A DNA stretch of 64,000 nt from CAZQQN01 sp964595485 (GCA_964595485.1 CAZQQN010000005.1:32080-96079), one strand, 5' to 3'. Positions 37,597 to 47,295 are shown, counted from the first letter of the stretch. Notes: generated from the sequence alone by a model not told the origin. Program-made: numbers and translations.

Positions 37597-38575
37597 CTCT
37601 ATTGGCGATATAGTATTAACGACCCCTGTTATACGATGCCTGAAAAATCAAGTTGAGAACGTGGAAATCCACTTCCTGACCCGTAGTTTTTATAAAGAGT
37701 TGCTGGCTACCAACCCTTACTTACATAAAATTCATGCTTTTCAGTCAAACCTTAAAGAGATTGTTAAGGATTTGAAAGCTGAGAAATTTGATTATGTCAT
37801 AGATCTTCAAAAGAACCTGCGGTCTTTAAAACTGAAAACTCTCCTTCGCAAACCGGTTTTATCCTTTAATAAGCTGAATCTCCGGAAATTCATGTTAGTG
37901 CACTTTAAAGTTGGTACACTACCTGATTTACATATTGTAGATCGGTATTTAGAATCCATACAAACCCTTGGGGTAAGGAATGATGGTAAGGGCTTAGATC
38001 ATTTTATACCTCAACATGAAGAGGTGAATGTGAACCAATTTCCTCATGAATTTCAATCAGGCTTCTTGGTATGGGTTATAGGGGCTGGGCATTACACCAA
38101 AACTTTCCCGGAGCATAAGGTGATCGAAATCCTGAGCCAGGTAAACCGCCCTGTTGTATTATTGGGTTCCCAAGAAGATCGGGAAAGGGGATCCCGTATA
38201 GCCGGTGAATTTTATTATGTATTAAACAAGTGCGGTGATTACTCCCTCAATCAAGCTTCATCAGTGATTAGGCAAAGTGAGAAAGTAATTACTAATGACA
38301 CGGGGCTTATGCACATTGCCGCAGCAATGGAAAAACCTGTAATCTCTATTTGGGGGAATACCATACCAGAGTTTGGCATGAAACCTTACTATGGGACCAG
38401 CAATAAGGAAGAAGATTTATCAGCTATCATGGAAGTTGAAAACCTTTATTGCCGCCCCTGTTCAAAAATTGGTTTCATGAAATGCCCTGAAGGTCACTTC
38501 CGCTGCATGCGGGAAATTGATAACGAAGAGGTGGTGAAAGCTATTCAAGCCAATCAGCAGTCAGAGTCAGGTTAA
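37571..38575 (+). CDS. glycosyltransferase family 9 (heptosyltransferase-like)
   Basis: The 334-residue protein matches GT9, a GT-B fold that adds heptose or related sugars to lipopolysaccharide. N-terminal SSIGDIVLTTP (about 9-19) and C-terminal NDTGLMHIAAA with the PVISIWG strand (about 244-262) are the donor-site motifs. A C-terminal Cys cluster (YCRPC, MKCPEG, FRCMRE) is frequent in this group. The start is a TTG at 37571, inside the polX end; no ATG lies before the first conserved strand. The overlap suggests coupled translation. Confidence 0.87.
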   Translation: MKVLITRFSSIGDIVLTTPVIRCLKNQVENVEIHFLTRSFYKELLATNPYLHKIHAFQSNLKEIVKDLKAEKFDYVIDLQKNLRSLKLKTLLRKPVLSFNKLNLRKFMLVHFKVGTLPDLHIVDRYLESIQTLGVRNDGKGLDHFIPQHEEVNVNQFPHEFQSGFLVWVIGAGHYTKTFPEHKVIEILSQVNRPVVLLGSQEDRERGSRIAGEFYYVLNKCGDYSLNQASSVIRQSEKVITNDTGLMHIAAAMEKPVISIWGNTIPEFGMKPYYGTSNKEEDLSAIMEVENLYCRPCSKIGFMKCPEGHFRCMREIDNEEVVKAIQANQQSESG

Positions 38576-38588
38576 GATCTTGTACCTC

Positions 38589-39659
38589 CTATTCCTGGTC
38601 CTCTCCTTCGTCTTGATCAGTTTGGTTATCACCGGATTGCTGACGGCCACCGGTTCCTTGCTCACCAGTTTCTCCACCGTAACCTTCTTCAGGGTATGCT
38701 GATTTTGAAATGGATTCACGCATGCTGGTATCGGACTGGACGTTTTGCATACGGTAATAATCCATGATACCAATCCTGCCTTCGCGCAGAGCTTGGGCTG
38801 TAGCCATCGGGACCTCTGCCTCGGCTTCAATTACTTTAACGCGAGCTTCCTGAGCCCTGGCTTTTTGTTCTTGTTCTTCAGCAATGGCCATGGCTCTTCT
38901 TTCCTCAGCTCTTGCTTGGGCAATATTTTTATCTGCATTCGCCTGATCAATTTGTAGCTCTGCACCAATATTCTTACCAACATCAACATCGGCCACGTCA
39001 ATGGATAAGATTTCGAATGCTGTTCCTGCATCCAGGCCTTTTTGAAGAACTGTTCTGGAGATGCTGTCAGGGTTTTCGAGTACTGCTTTATGGTCAGTCG
39101 CTGACCCTATGGAAGTTACGATGCCTTCCCCTACACGGGCTAAAATCGTTTCTTCACCGGCTCCACCCACTAACTGGCGTATATTAGCGCGAACTGTTAC
39201 ACGTGCTTTAGCTTCCAATTGAATACCGTCTTTGGCAACACCGGTTACAGGTGGTGTATTGATCACTTTGGGATTAACGGACATTTGAACCGCATCATAA
39301 ACCCTACGACCAGCTAAATCTATTGCTGTTGCTTCCTGGAAAGAAAGCTCAATATTCGCTTTATCCGCAGAAATAAGTGCTTTAACAACGTTGTCAACAT
39401 TCCCACCAGCCAAATAATGGGTCTCTATTTCATTAGGCGTGATGGTTAAACCTGCCTTGGTAGAATTAATTAAAGCATTGACAACGACAGCAGGCGGTAC
39501 TTTCCTAATCCGCATGAGGATTAATTGCACAATGCTTATGCGGACACCCGAGAAAACCGCTTTAATCCAGAGATTTATGGGTACGAAATACAGAATTATG
39601 ATTAATAGGAAAATTCCTGCAGCGGCTAGAAGGAAAAATGTAAAAAGGCTTTCCTGCAT
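38589..39659 (-). CDS. floA: flotillin-like membrane-scaffold protein FloA
   Basis: The 356-residue protein has one N-terminal membrane segment (about 8-27), the NLWIKA and GVRISIVQLILMRIRKVPP blocks, a PHB-like core (to about 240) and an Ala/Glu-rich coiled coil (about 245-310). The coiled coil precedes a Gly/Gln/acidic tail. This is the UPF0365/FloA family, which organises ordered membrane microdomains. The usual NfeD-type partner is not adjacent. It converges on the GT9 gene with 13 bases between stops. Confidence 0.94.
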   Translation of the reverse strand: MQESLFTFFLLAAAGIFLLIIILYFVPINLWIKAVFSGVRISIVQLILMRIRKVPPAVVVNALINSTKAGLTITPNEIETHYLAGGNVDNVVKALISADKANIELSFQEATAIDLAGRRVYDAVQMSVNPKVINTPPVTGVAKDGIQLEAKARVTVRANIRQLVGGAGEETILARVGEGIVTSIGSATDHKAVLENPDSISRTVLQKGLDAGTAFEILSIDVADVDVGKNIGAELQIDQANADKNIAQARAEERRAMAIAEEQEQKARAQEARVKVIEAEAEVPMATAQALREGRIGIMDYYRMQNVQSDTSMRESISKSAYPEEGYGGETGEQGTGGRQQSGDNQTDQDEGEDQE

Positions 39660-39693
39660 AAAATTAGGCTTTTATAAACTTACTATATTTAAA

Positions 39694-39701
39694 CAAAAAT
39701 A
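39694..39701 (-). promoter_or_regulatory. -7 promoter element of floA
   Basis: Reads TATTTTTG on the minus strand, 34 bases before the floA ATG. Confidence 0.4.
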
Positions 39702-39740
39702 ATGATGATTAACAAATAATACGAGCTGATTCAAAAAAAA

Positions 39741-40238
39741 CTATTGACCTCTTTTTCCCAGATTCACTACTCTCAAGTCTTGAATTTTGCTGCTCGCTAT
39801 CTCTATTAGCATAAGAGTTCTCTCCTTATGAAAACCTGTTTTGCCAGCTGCTCCGGGATTGATATGGAGCAAATTCAAATTTTTATCACGCATTACTTTA
39901 AGGATATGGGAATGTCCGCAGATGAAGATATCTGGTGGCTTTTCACGAACCAAATCCTTTACTCGCTTATCGTATTTCCCCGGATAGCCACCAATATGCG
40001 TCATAAAAATATCCATGCCATTGCAACGGAAGCGCGAATCTTCCGGAAACTTATGCCGGATATCCTGCCCATCAATGTTCCCATAAACGCCTTTTACCGG
40101 TGCTACATCCTCCAGTTCTGTGACTACTTCGTAATTTCCGAAATCTCCTGCATGCCATATCTCGTCCCGATCCTGTAAAAGCTCCTTGATACGATTATCC
40201 ATGTAACCATGCGTATCACTTATTAAGCCAATTTTCAT
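39741..40238 (-). CDS. YfcE/MJ0936-type metallophosphoesterase
   Basis: The 165-residue calcineurin-like phosphodiesterase has all metal-binding blocks in order: SDTHG (7-11), HAGDFGN (about 30-36), GNIDG (about 53-57), MTHIGG (about 79-84) and GHSHI (about 107-111). Relatives hydrolyse phosphodiesters in vitro; the physiological substrate is unknown. Cytosolic. Divergent from the rRNA methyltransferase gene. Confidence 0.9.
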   Translation of the reverse strand: MKIGLISDTHGYMDNRIKELLQDRDEIWHAGDFGNYEVVTELEDVAPVKGVYGNIDGQDIRHKFPEDSRFRCNGMDIFMTHIGGYPGKYDKRVKDLVREKPPDIFICGHSHILKVMRDKNLNLLHINPGAAGKTGFHKERTLMLIEIASSKIQDLRVVNLGKRGQ

Positions 40239-40288
40239 GAATGCTTATTTTGGAGGTCGAAAATAGCATTTTGCCCTTATTTTCCTGT

Positions 40289-40296
40289 TAGTTTTG
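40289..40296 (+). promoter_or_regulatory. -7 promoter element of the TrmH-family gene, with possible -33 TTTG
   Basis: TAGTTTTG, 15 bases before ATG 40312; a TTTG at 40270-40273 lies 15 bases upstream, slightly closer than the usual spacing. The very short implied leader weakens the call. Confidence 0.4.
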
Positions 40297-40311
40297 TAGC
40301 AAATTAAGGTG

Positions 40312-41037
40312 ATGGGCAAGAAACAAAATAAAATAGTAGGCATTAGACCTTTGGAGGAAGCCATTGCCAATGGTACTGCTATTAGCAAGGTTTTTATTCA
40401 GAAAGGGAATGGGGAAGGTAAACAGCAATTGGTAGGTACGTTAACGAATTATGAAATTCCCTTTCAGAAAGTCCCGAAAGAAAAAATTAATCGTTTGCAT
40501 TCAGGTAATCATCAGGGTGTAGTGGCATTTGTAGCCCCTATTCCTTTTTATAAGTTGGATCAACTGTTACCTAACATTTTTGAAAAAGGGCAAATCCCTA
40601 CCATTGCTATTTTAGATGGAATTACCGATGTCAGGAACTTTGGTGCTATAGCCCGAAGTGCTGAATGCTTTGGCATTGATGCATTGGTGATACCGCATAA
40701 AGGTTCAGCAACCATTTCAGAGGATGCTGTTAGCGCATCAGCAGGTGCTTTACTTCAAGTACCTGTTTGCCGGGAAAAAAATTTGACAAAGGTTGTTAAT
40801 TATGTCAAAATGTCGGGTTTGAAAGTTTTTGGAATTAGTGAAAAAGGGAATCAGGCTTTGGATGCCAGTGATTTTTCAGGACCCAGTGCTATTATCTTAG
40901 GCGCAGAAGGGGAGGGGCTTTCAAAAGAAATGTTAAATGCAGTGGATGAGCTTGTCAGGATTCCTTTGAAAGGTACAATCTCTTCTCTTAATGTCTCTGT
41001 TTCAGCTGGCCTTGTTTTTTATGAGATGACGCGTTAA
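40312..41037 (+). CDS. rlmB: 23S rRNA (guanosine-2'-O)-methyltransferase RlmB / TrmH family
   Basis: From ATG 40312 the protein is 241 residues. It has the SpoU N-terminal substrate-binding domain (GIRPLEEAI, residues 8-16) and the knotted SPOUT domain: motif 1 DGITDVRNFGAIARSA (about 98-113), motif 2 ILGAEGEGLS (about 193-202), motif 3 RIPLKGTISSLNVSVS (about 215-230). Members methylate the 2'-O of G2251 (RlmB) or tRNA G18 (TrmH). The N-terminal domain and GxRPxxEAI motif favour RlmB. A GTG directly before the ATG is an alternative start. Confidence 0.9.
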   Translation: MGKKQNKIVGIRPLEEAIANGTAISKVFIQKGNGEGKQQLVGTLTNYEIPFQKVPKEKINRLHSGNHQGVVAFVAPIPFYKLDQLLPNIFEKGQIPTIAILDGITDVRNFGAIARSAECFGIDALVIPHKGSATISEDAVSASAGALLQVPVCREKNLTKVVNYVKMSGLKVFGISEKGNQALDASDFSGPSAIILGAEGEGLSKEMLNAVDELVRIPLKGTISSLNVSVSAGLVFYEMTR

Positions 41038-41081
41038 TCAGGTACCATTGCTTTGTTCAAAGCTTACAGCTATGGGCTTCA

Positions 41082-42134
41082 TTAGCGATGCTCCCAATTA
41101 AACTGATCTAAGTTGAGGATGCAAGCGGCTAATAAGTCAATCGAACCTTGAATATCCTCTTGATTCGCCATTTCGATAACCTGGTGCATATTACGGGTTG
41201 GGATGGAAACTGCACCGGCAATAGCCCCTTCTTTACCCATGCGCTGGATCATTGCCGTATCGGTGGCTCCTCCCGTTAATACTTCCATTTGGAAAGGTAT
41301 TTCATTTTCTCCGGCTATCTTCTTCATGTATTCCACCATTCTCTGATCACAAATAGTAGCAGAATCCATTACCTTGATTGCTGCTCCTTCTCCGAGCTTT
41401 GTAATCATCTCTTGTGGCGATGAGCCGGGTGTATCAAAAGCGATGGTTGTATCAATGGCAATGCCGAAATCAGGATTGATCTGGTGTGCTGCGGTTGATG
41501 CCCCCCTTAGGCCAACTTCTTCTTGGACTGAGAATACGCCATAAAAATCATAGGGTATGGTCTGGCCCTTTAGTTTTTTGAGGGTTTCAATGAGCATGTA
41601 AACTGATGACCTGTTATCTATGGATTTACAACTGAGCTGTTTACCCATTTCTAAAAACTCTCCTTTACGGGTTACCGGATCACCAACCGCTACATATTTC
41701 TCCACCTCTTCCTTGCTCAGACCTAAATCAATGTAATAATCCTTGATTTTAGGTAATTTTTTCTTTTCCTCCTCAGTCATCACATGGATAGGTTTGGTCC
41801 CCATCACACCAACTAAATCCTCCGTGCCATGAACAATAACTTTTTGAGCGGTCAGCGTTTTAGGATCAAATCCTCCCAAAGTCTGGAATTTAATGAAACC
41901 ATTATCATCGATATGCTTAACTATGAAACTAATTTCATCCATATGAGCGGCTGACATTACCGAAGCATTCCCTTGCCCTTTTTTAATGGCTATAATATTA
42001 CCCAAATTGTCAATTTTGTAGTCATCTACAACCGATTCAATTTGCTCAATAACCGTATTTCTGATGCGATGCTCAAAACCTGGGGCACCGGGAGTTTGAC
42101 AAATTTTCTCAAAGAGTTCTAAATTCAAGGACAT
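41082..42134 (-). CDS. M42-family aminopeptidase/cellulase-like metallopeptidase
   Basis: From the ATG at 42134 the protein is 350 residues; a second in-frame ATG at 42155 would add seven. Motifs of the di-zinc M42 fold are present: TPGAPGFEHRIR at the start, the AAHMDEISF metal site, IDNRSS, QEEVGLRGA (catalytic Glu pair) and AIDTTIAFDTPG. These cytosolic dodecameric enzymes trim peptides from the N-terminus. The start at 42134 leaves a leader of normal size after the promoter box at 42173-42180. Confidence 0.9.
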   Translation of the reverse strand: MSLNLELFEKICQTPGAPGFEHRIRNTVIEQIESVVDDYKIDNLGNIIAIKKGQGNASVMSAAHMDEISFIVKHIDDNGFIKFQTLGGFDPKTLTAQKVIVHGTEDLVGVMGTKPIHVMTEEEKKKLPKIKDYYIDLGLSKEEVEKYVAVGDPVTRKGEFLEMGKQLSCKSIDNRSSVYMLIETLKKLKGQTIPYDFYGVFSVQEEVGLRGASTAAHQINPDFGIAIDTTIAFDTPGSSPQEMITKLGEGAAIKVMDSATICDQRMVEYMKKIAGENEIPFQMEVLTGGATDTAMIQRMGKEGAIAGAVSIPTRNMHQVIEMANQEDIQGSIDLLAACILNLDQFNWEHR

Positions 42135-42172
42135 AACTTTTTTCTTTTGAACCATTCACGGAAAAAGCCGCG

Positions 42173-42180
42173 CAAAGTTA
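42173..42180 (-). promoter_or_regulatory. -7 promoter element of the M42 peptidase gene
   Basis: Reads TAACTTTG on the minus strand. Transcription would begin near 42166, only about 11 bases before the upstream ATG at 42155. Confidence 0.45.
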
Positions 42181-42344
42181 CTGAATTTTGATAAACGGCT
42201 AATACCCGAAATAATTGATTTTATTGAGATCTTTCTATTATATCAGAGTTTTGAAAAGCAGGAGTGTTTTATACAGCGCTATTTGGATTTAAAGCCTGTA
42301 ATTTTTGGAATGAAGCTACTGGATCATTGTTAATCATTGAATTC

Positions 42345-43778
42345 TTATTTTACATTGCTAAGTTTTATCATATTGGTCTTTCCTTTCTCATGAATTGGCA
42401 TGCTGGCCGTATTAATAACAGCGTCACCAGGTTGAATAAATTCCTTCTTTTTAAGGATATTGATGACATCCTCAAAAGTCTGGTCGGTACTGATGAATTT
42501 ATCGTAATAAAAGCCTCTTACTCCCCAGATTAAATTTAAGGTATTCAACAAAGTTTTGTTTTGGGAGAAAATGAAAATATTGGCATTTGGTCTGTGGCTG
42601 GAAGTTTTAAAAGCAGTGTAACCAGATTTGGTCATGCCAATTATGGCTTTAGCATTGACTTGCTCAGCCATTAAAACCGAATTCTGGCAAATGGCATCGG
42701 AAAGGTAAGATTCCTGGTTTTGATCAATCTCCTTGGTAACGGTGTAGATATCACCTTCCTCTTCTACATTATTGATCACTTTTTCCATATGCTGGATAAC
42801 CTGGACAGGATATTTACCAATGGATGTTTCAGCACTTAGCATTAATGCATCTGCCCGATCAAGTACTGCATTAGCAACATCGTTTGATTCAGCCCTTGTG
42901 GGTTTTGGGTTTTCAATCATGCTCTCCATGATCTGGGTGGCGATAATGACCGGTTTAGCAGAATGGATACATTTATCAAGGATGGTCTTCTGAACCAAAG
43001 GGAGTTTTTCAATGGGTGTCTCAACTCCGAGGTCTCCTCTTGCTATCATAACCCCGTCTGCTGTATCGATGATTTCGTTTATACTACTTACGGCTGCCGG
43101 TTTTTCGATCTTGGCTATAACTTTTGAGAACTTACCGTTCTCATCTATTATTTCCTGGAGCTCTTGGATATCATTTTTGCTACGTACAAATGAAAGGGCT
43201 ATCCATTCTACTTCTTGCTGAAGGGAAAATTCAAGATCTGACATGTCCTTTGAAGTAAGAGACGGTAAAGAAACCTTTGTCTGCGGAAGGTTTACACCTT
43301 TATTGGAAGAGATATAACCCCCTAAGATTACTTTGGCTTTTACGGTTTTATCAAGATCCGTTTCAGTCACTTCCAATTCGATCTTACCGTCATCCAATAA
43401 AACCCGGTCACCAATAGCCACATCTTGAGGAAAAGCTTTATAGTTAATGTATAAATTATTAACATCACCATCGATTTCCTCAGTAGTAAATCCTACTTCT
43501 TTGCCCTCTTTCAGCAGAACCTGCTCTCCTTTAACATGCCCAATGCGAAGTTTAGGGCCTTGAAGATCAGCAAGGATACAAACGTGAAGGCTGTTTTCCC
43601 TGTTAATTTTGCGAATATTCTGGATGGCGTGCTCATGTTCACGGTGAGTACCATGAGAAAAGTTAAGACGAAACACATCCACGCCTTCTTCAATCATCCT
43701 TTCTAATGTTTGTTTACTCGAACAAGAAGGGCCTACTGTAGCAATCACTTTTGTTCTATTGAAAAGGGGGTTAATCAA
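42345..43778 (-). CDS. pyk: pyruvate kinase
   Basis: Transfers phosphate from phosphoenolpyruvate to ADP at the end of glycolysis. The 477-residue protein has the usual length and motifs: TKVIATVGPSC near the start, LADLQGPKLRIG (about 70-81), IARGDLGVE (about 239-247), and the long active-site helix block IIATQIMESM plus PTRAESNDVANAV (about 270-305). The C-terminal regulatory domain is complete. Its first 8 bases overlap the end of the IPExxxVDY gene, a Bacteroidota-typical pairing. Confidence 0.97.
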   Translation of the reverse strand: MINPLFNRTKVIATVGPSCSSKQTLERMIEEGVDVFRLNFSHGTHREHEHAIQNIRKINRENSLHVCILADLQGPKLRIGHVKGEQVLLKEGKEVGFTTEEIDGDVNNLYINYKAFPQDVAIGDRVLLDDGKIELEVTETDLDKTVKAKVILGGYISSNKGVNLPQTKVSLPSLTSKDMSDLEFSLQQEVEWIALSFVRSKNDIQELQEIIDENGKFSKVIAKIEKPAAVSSINEIIDTADGVMIARGDLGVETPIEKLPLVQKTILDKCIHSAKPVIIATQIMESMIENPKPTRAESNDVANAVLDRADALMLSAETSIGKYPVQVIQHMEKVINNVEEEGDIYTVTKEIDQNQESYLSDAICQNSVLMAEQVNAKAIIGMTKSGYTAFKTSSHRPNANIFIFSQNKTLLNTLNLIWGVRGFYYDKFISTDQTFEDVINILKKKEFIQPGDAVINTASMPIHEKGKTNMIKLSNVK

Positions 43779-44229
43779 GGCTTAAGTATTTTTCGGGTTT
43801 AAAATTGGTGTCAGGTAGCTCAAAGACTGCCTGAATAATGGTAATTTTTTTTAATCCTTTCAGTAATGAGTCAGAGGTTTTATCGCTACCACCATTTTCG
43901 ATCACAAAGATAAAATCTACTTGTTTGAAACGAGGTAATATGTAGGTGTTTTCAGACTTTATTTTATTAGGTAGTAAAAATAGCCTCAGACGGTCATTTA
44001 GTGATTCAGCCCAATAAAACGGATTGTCTTCTTTCGCCTCGTTGGGGGCATTATCACTTAACTGTTGACATTTCTGAAAATAAAGGGCAAATTGCTTATT
44101 GATGAAATAGCAAAGCCTGTAGCCTGGTGCAGAGGTACTGATACCCAGTAATTTGAAGGAAAAATTGTTACTGGTGTTTAAAGTGTTCCTTTTCAATTTT
44201 TCTTTTGGCAATAATTTATAATTTTGCAT
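43771..44229 (-). CDS. IPExxxVDY-family protein
   Basis: The 152-residue protein resembles the Bacteroidota family named for an IPExxxVDY motif; here the motif reads LPRFKQVDF, a variant. The rest has GISTSAPGYRLCYFIN and FFVIENGG-like (FIFVIENGG) segments common to the family. No function is known. It overlaps pyk by 8 bases on the same strand, so the two are translated from one transcript and probably coupled. The start ATG is at 44229. Confidence 0.8.
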   Translation of the reverse strand: MQNYKLLPKEKLKRNTLNTSNNFSFKLLGISTSAPGYRLCYFINKQFALYFQKCQQLSDNAPNEAKEDNPFYWAESLNDRLRLFLLPNKIKSENTYILPRFKQVDFIFVIENGGSDKTSDSLLKGLKKITIIQAVFELPDTNFKPEKYLSLD

Positions 44230-44336
44230 CCGAAATTAAAAAAAGCTAATTGCTTGCCGGGGCAGATTGAAAAATATTTTAATTTGTTTCGGAATTTTGG
44301 AACTTTGAGATTCGCAAACGGTAAAAAAATTGAATA

Positions 44337-44606
44337 ATGTCAGACATTGCAACAAAAGTAAAATCCATTATTGTCGAAAAGCTTGGGGTAGATGAAAATG
44401 AGGTAACATCTGAAGCAAGCTTTACCAACGATCTGGGGGCAGATTCGCTGGACACAGTAGAATTAATCATGGAATTTGAAAAAGAATTCAATGTTTCCAT
44501 CCCCGATGAACAAGCAGAGGATATTACTACCGTTGGACAGGCCATTGCTTATCTTGAAGAACAACTCAACAGCAACGAGAGCAGCGGAAGTACCGAAAGT
44601 GAGTAA
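44337..44606 (+). CDS. acpP: acyl carrier protein
   Basis: This 89-residue acidic protein carries the growing acyl chain in fatty-acid synthesis. The phosphopantetheine site is the Ser of GADSLDTVELIMEFE. Helix spacing and the DEQAEDITTVGQAI segment match standard AcpP. The Ser/Glu-rich tail of about 10 residues is slightly longer than in E. coli. It heads the acpP-fabF-rnc cluster and sits 21 bases before fabF. Confidence 0.97.
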   Translation: MSDIATKVKSIIVEKLGVDENEVTSEASFTNDLGADSLDTVELIMEFEKEFNVSIPDEQAEDITTVGQAIAYLEEQLNSNESSGSTESE

Positions 44607-44627
44607 CCAACCTTTTAAATGACCTGA

Positions 44628-45887
44628 ATGGCAGATCAAGAAAGGCGAGTAGTCATAACCGGAATAGGAGCGCTAACCCCTTTGGGCAATAACCTCCAGG
44701 ATTTCTGGGATAATATTCTGAAAGGTGTTAGCGGGGCAGACTATATTCAAAGTTTTGACTCGTCCAAATTCAAAACGCAATTTGCATGCGAGTTAAAAGG
44801 CTATGATCCTTCTGATTACTTTGATCGAAAAGAAGCCCGGAAGCTGGATCCTTTTTCTCAATATGCTATCATTTCTACAGATGAAGCTGTTAATGACGCC
44901 GGGATTGACTTTGATCAATATAACAAGGATCGTATTGGTGTAATCTGGGGTTCAGGCATTGGAGGCTTGAAAACCTTTCAGGACGAGGTTACCAAATATG
45001 CGCAAGGTGATGGTACCCCAAAATTTAGTCCTTTCTTCATCCCGAAAATGATCATTGATATTGCATCCGGGCATATTTCAATGCGATATGGTTTGCAAGG
45101 AGTGAATTACGCTACGGTTTCAGCATGTGCATCCTCCGGTAATGCAATCGCAGAGGCTTTTAATTACATTAAGTGGGGCAAGAATGATATCATGGTTACC
45201 GGTGGATCTGAAGCATCTGTTATAGAAGCTGCCATTGGTGGTTTTAATTCAATGAAAGCGCTTTCTGAAAGAAACGATGATCCAAAAACAGCTTCCAGGC
45301 CCTTTGATAAGGGTCGCGATGGGTTTGTGCTCGGTGAAGGTGGGTGTTCTCTCATTCTTGAAGATTTGGAGCACGCTAAACAGAGAGGGGCAAATATCTA
45401 TGCCGAGATAGCCGGCAGCGGGATGTCTGCTGATGCGTATCACCTTACTGCCCCTGACCCTGAAGGAAATGGTGCTGAACTGGTAATGAGAAACGCGTTT
45501 GAGGATGCAAATATTAACGGAGATGAGCTGGATTACATCAATGTCCATGGCACTTCAACCCCTTTAGGCGATGTTGCAGAACTCAAAGCTATTCAAACCG
45601 TTCTGGGCGATCATGCTCAAAACCTTAACATTAGCTCAACCAAATCCATGACTGGTCATTTGTTGGGCGCAGCTGGTGTAATAGAGGCTGTTTCCACTAT
45701 TATGGCGCTTAAAAATGACATCGTGCCACCTACCATAAATCATTTTGAAGATGACCCGGATATAGATCCAAACCTGAATCTCACATTTAATGAACCTCAG
45801 GAGAGGGAAATAAACTTCGCTTTAACAAATACCTTTGGTTTTGGCGGGCATAATGTTTCGCTCATCTTTCGGAAGTTTGCTGAATAA
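44628..45887 (+). CDS. fabF: beta-ketoacyl-ACP synthase II
   Basis: The 419-residue thiolase-fold enzyme condenses malonyl-ACP with acyl-ACP in chain elongation. The catalytic triad is visible: Cys in VSACASSGNA (about 168), His in NVHGTSTPLGD (about 306) and His in STKSMTGHLLGAAG (about 343), plus the GFGGHN glycine-rich end. It lies in the conserved order acpP-fabF-rnc, shared by many bacteria. It ends 2 bases before the rnc start. Confidence 0.97.
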   Translation: MADQERRVVITGIGALTPLGNNLQDFWDNILKGVSGADYIQSFDSSKFKTQFACELKGYDPSDYFDRKEARKLDPFSQYAIISTDEAVNDAGIDFDQYNKDRIGVIWGSGIGGLKTFQDEVTKYAQGDGTPKFSPFFIPKMIIDIASGHISMRYGLQGVNYATVSACASSGNAIAEAFNYIKWGKNDIMVTGGSEASVIEAAIGGFNSMKALSERNDDPKTASRPFDKGRDGFVLGEGGCSLILEDLEHAKQRGANIYAEIAGSGMSADAYHLTAPDPEGNGAELVMRNAFEDANINGDELDYINVHGTSTPLGDVAELKAIQTVLGDHAQNLNISSTKSMTGHLLGAAGVIEAVSTIMALKNDIVPPTINHFEDDPDIDPNLNLTFNEPQEREINFALTNTFGFGGHNVSLIFRKFAE

Positions 45888-45889
45888 TT

Positions 45890-46639
45890 TTGGCATTAAG
45901 AATTTTTGAAAGACTTTACCAGTATTTTTTTCTTTTCGGTGGGTTTAGCCGCAGGTTTAAAAAGCATTTTGGTTTTTTCCCGGTTAATGTTAATTACTAT
46001 CAAGTGGCTTTCACTCACCGGTCCTACCGTTCGCAGGCTGGGTTATCAGAAATCGGGCCCAATAATGAGCGATTAGAGTTTCTGGGAGATGCGGTTATTG
46101 GTGCCGTTATATCACAAGTAATATTTCACCAGTTCCCTAACGATGATGAAGGAACCTTGACTCGCATCAAGTCAAACCTGGTTAGCCGAAAGCAGTTAAA
46201 TGGTTGGGCTAAGAACATCGGCTTGCCGGAATTTTTGCTATACGATCCGAGCCTGGATACAAACCAACAATTCTCTGAAGATTTATATGGCAATGCTTTT
46301 GAAGCTTTTATCGGAGCCATTTTTTTAGACAAAGGCTACAGGTTCACTAAAAATTACCTGAATAATGAAATTTTAAACAGGTATGTCAATTTTGAAGAAT
46401 TGTATGAGAATAATTACAATCATAAAAGTATGCTTTTAGAGTGGGGCCAGAAGTTCAAGAAGGCTATATTATTTGAGTTATTAGATAAGTATGAGGATGA
46501 TGAAAAATTGGATGTATTTTGTGTTGGCTGTTGGGTAGAAGGTAAAAAAATGGGTGAAGGCAAAGCTTACCGGAAAAAACTTGCAGAGCATGAAGCTGCT
46601 CGGCAGGTTTTATCAAAGGTTAATTCATTGGATCAGTGA
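45890..46639 (+). CDS. rnc: ribonuclease III
   Basis: Cuts double-stranded RNA in rRNA processing and gene regulation. The 249-residue protein has the signature NERLEFLGDAVIG (about 63-75) with its metal-binding acidic residues, the second acidic cluster in EDLYGNAFEAFIGAI, and a C-terminal double-stranded-RNA-binding domain (about 178-246, KSMLLEWGQK to EHEAARQVL). The start is a TTG 2 bases after fabF; no ATG precedes the first conserved helix. Translational coupling is likely. Confidence 0.95.
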   Translation: MALRIFERLYQYFFLFGGFSRRFKKHFGFFPVNVNYYQVAFTHRSYRSQAGLSEIGPNNERLEFLGDAVIGAVISQVIFHQFPNDDEGTLTRIKSNLVSRKQLNGWAKNIGLPEFLLYDPSLDTNQQFSEDLYGNAFEAFIGAIFLDKGYRFTKNYLNNEILNRYVNFEELYENNYNHKSMLLEWGQKFKKAILFELLDKYEDDEKLDVFCVGCWVEGKKMGEGKAYRKKLAEHEAARQVLSKVNSLDQ

Positions 46640-46653
46640 TCAGCGCTTTGGGG

Positions 46654-47295
46654 CTATTGTTCGACTGAATAGGCATTTTCTTTTGCTTTTGTTTTGATTT
46701 CCTTGAAGTACCCTACCGGATCATCACTACTCCAAATATCATTCATGATAGTGGCACCTTTGAATCCTAAATTTCTTACTTCGGGTAGCTTGCTACGAGT
46801 AACGCCACCTCTGGCAAAAACTTTATGGGGGATTTCTTTAAGGTTATTTTCTAATTTTGTCCAATCATGAAACTGTTTGAATTTTTTGTCAGATCGGCTT
46901 TTAAATATGTTATTAAGAATGATGTAATCAAAGAGGTTACTTGCTTTTTTAAGGCTTCTTTGCGTTCGAAATGTTGTACATACAAGAAGTTTGGGGTAGA
47001 GTAATTTAATATAGCTGATCTTCAATGCGTCTAAATTAGGATTTGACCGTTCTTTGCTATCCAAATGAACCCCTTTTAAGTCATAAGTCTTTGCCAACCG
47101 GATGTTAGCAATTGAATGAATGATGATTCGCCTATGGTAACGGGCTGGTATTTGATCAAGAAATGTTTTGAATTGCTTCTTGTTATAATTCGGCTTTCTT
47201 AAATGTAAGCATTCCAGCCCCTCTTCAAATAGGTTGACAATGGTTTCAACCTGGTTATTTGCTTCCCAATCTGGTGTTATGACAATAATTTTCAT
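46654..47295 (-). CDS. thiamine-phosphate synthase/TenI-like protein
   Basis: The 213-residue TIM-barrel protein resembles ThiE/TenI. It has LHLRKP (about 34-39) where classical ThiE has QLRxK, and KGVHLD (about 73-78) where the HLG motif is expected. The RGGV segment near residue 165 matches the product-phosphate loop. ThiE joins the thiazole and pyrimidine halves of thiamine. No thi operon neighbours and altered motifs leave open a TenI-like or unrelated role. It converges on rnc. Confidence 0.75.
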   Translation of the reverse strand: MKIIVITPDWEANNQVETIVNLFEEGLECLHLRKPNYNKKQFKTFLDQIPARYHRRIIIHSIANIRLAKTYDLKGVHLDSKERSNPNLDALKISYIKLLYPKLLVCTTFRTQRSLKKASNLFDYIILNNIFKSRSDKKFKQFHDWTKLENNLKEIPHKVFARGGVTRSKLPEVRNLGFKGATIMNDIWSSDDPVGYFKEIKTKAKENAYSVEQ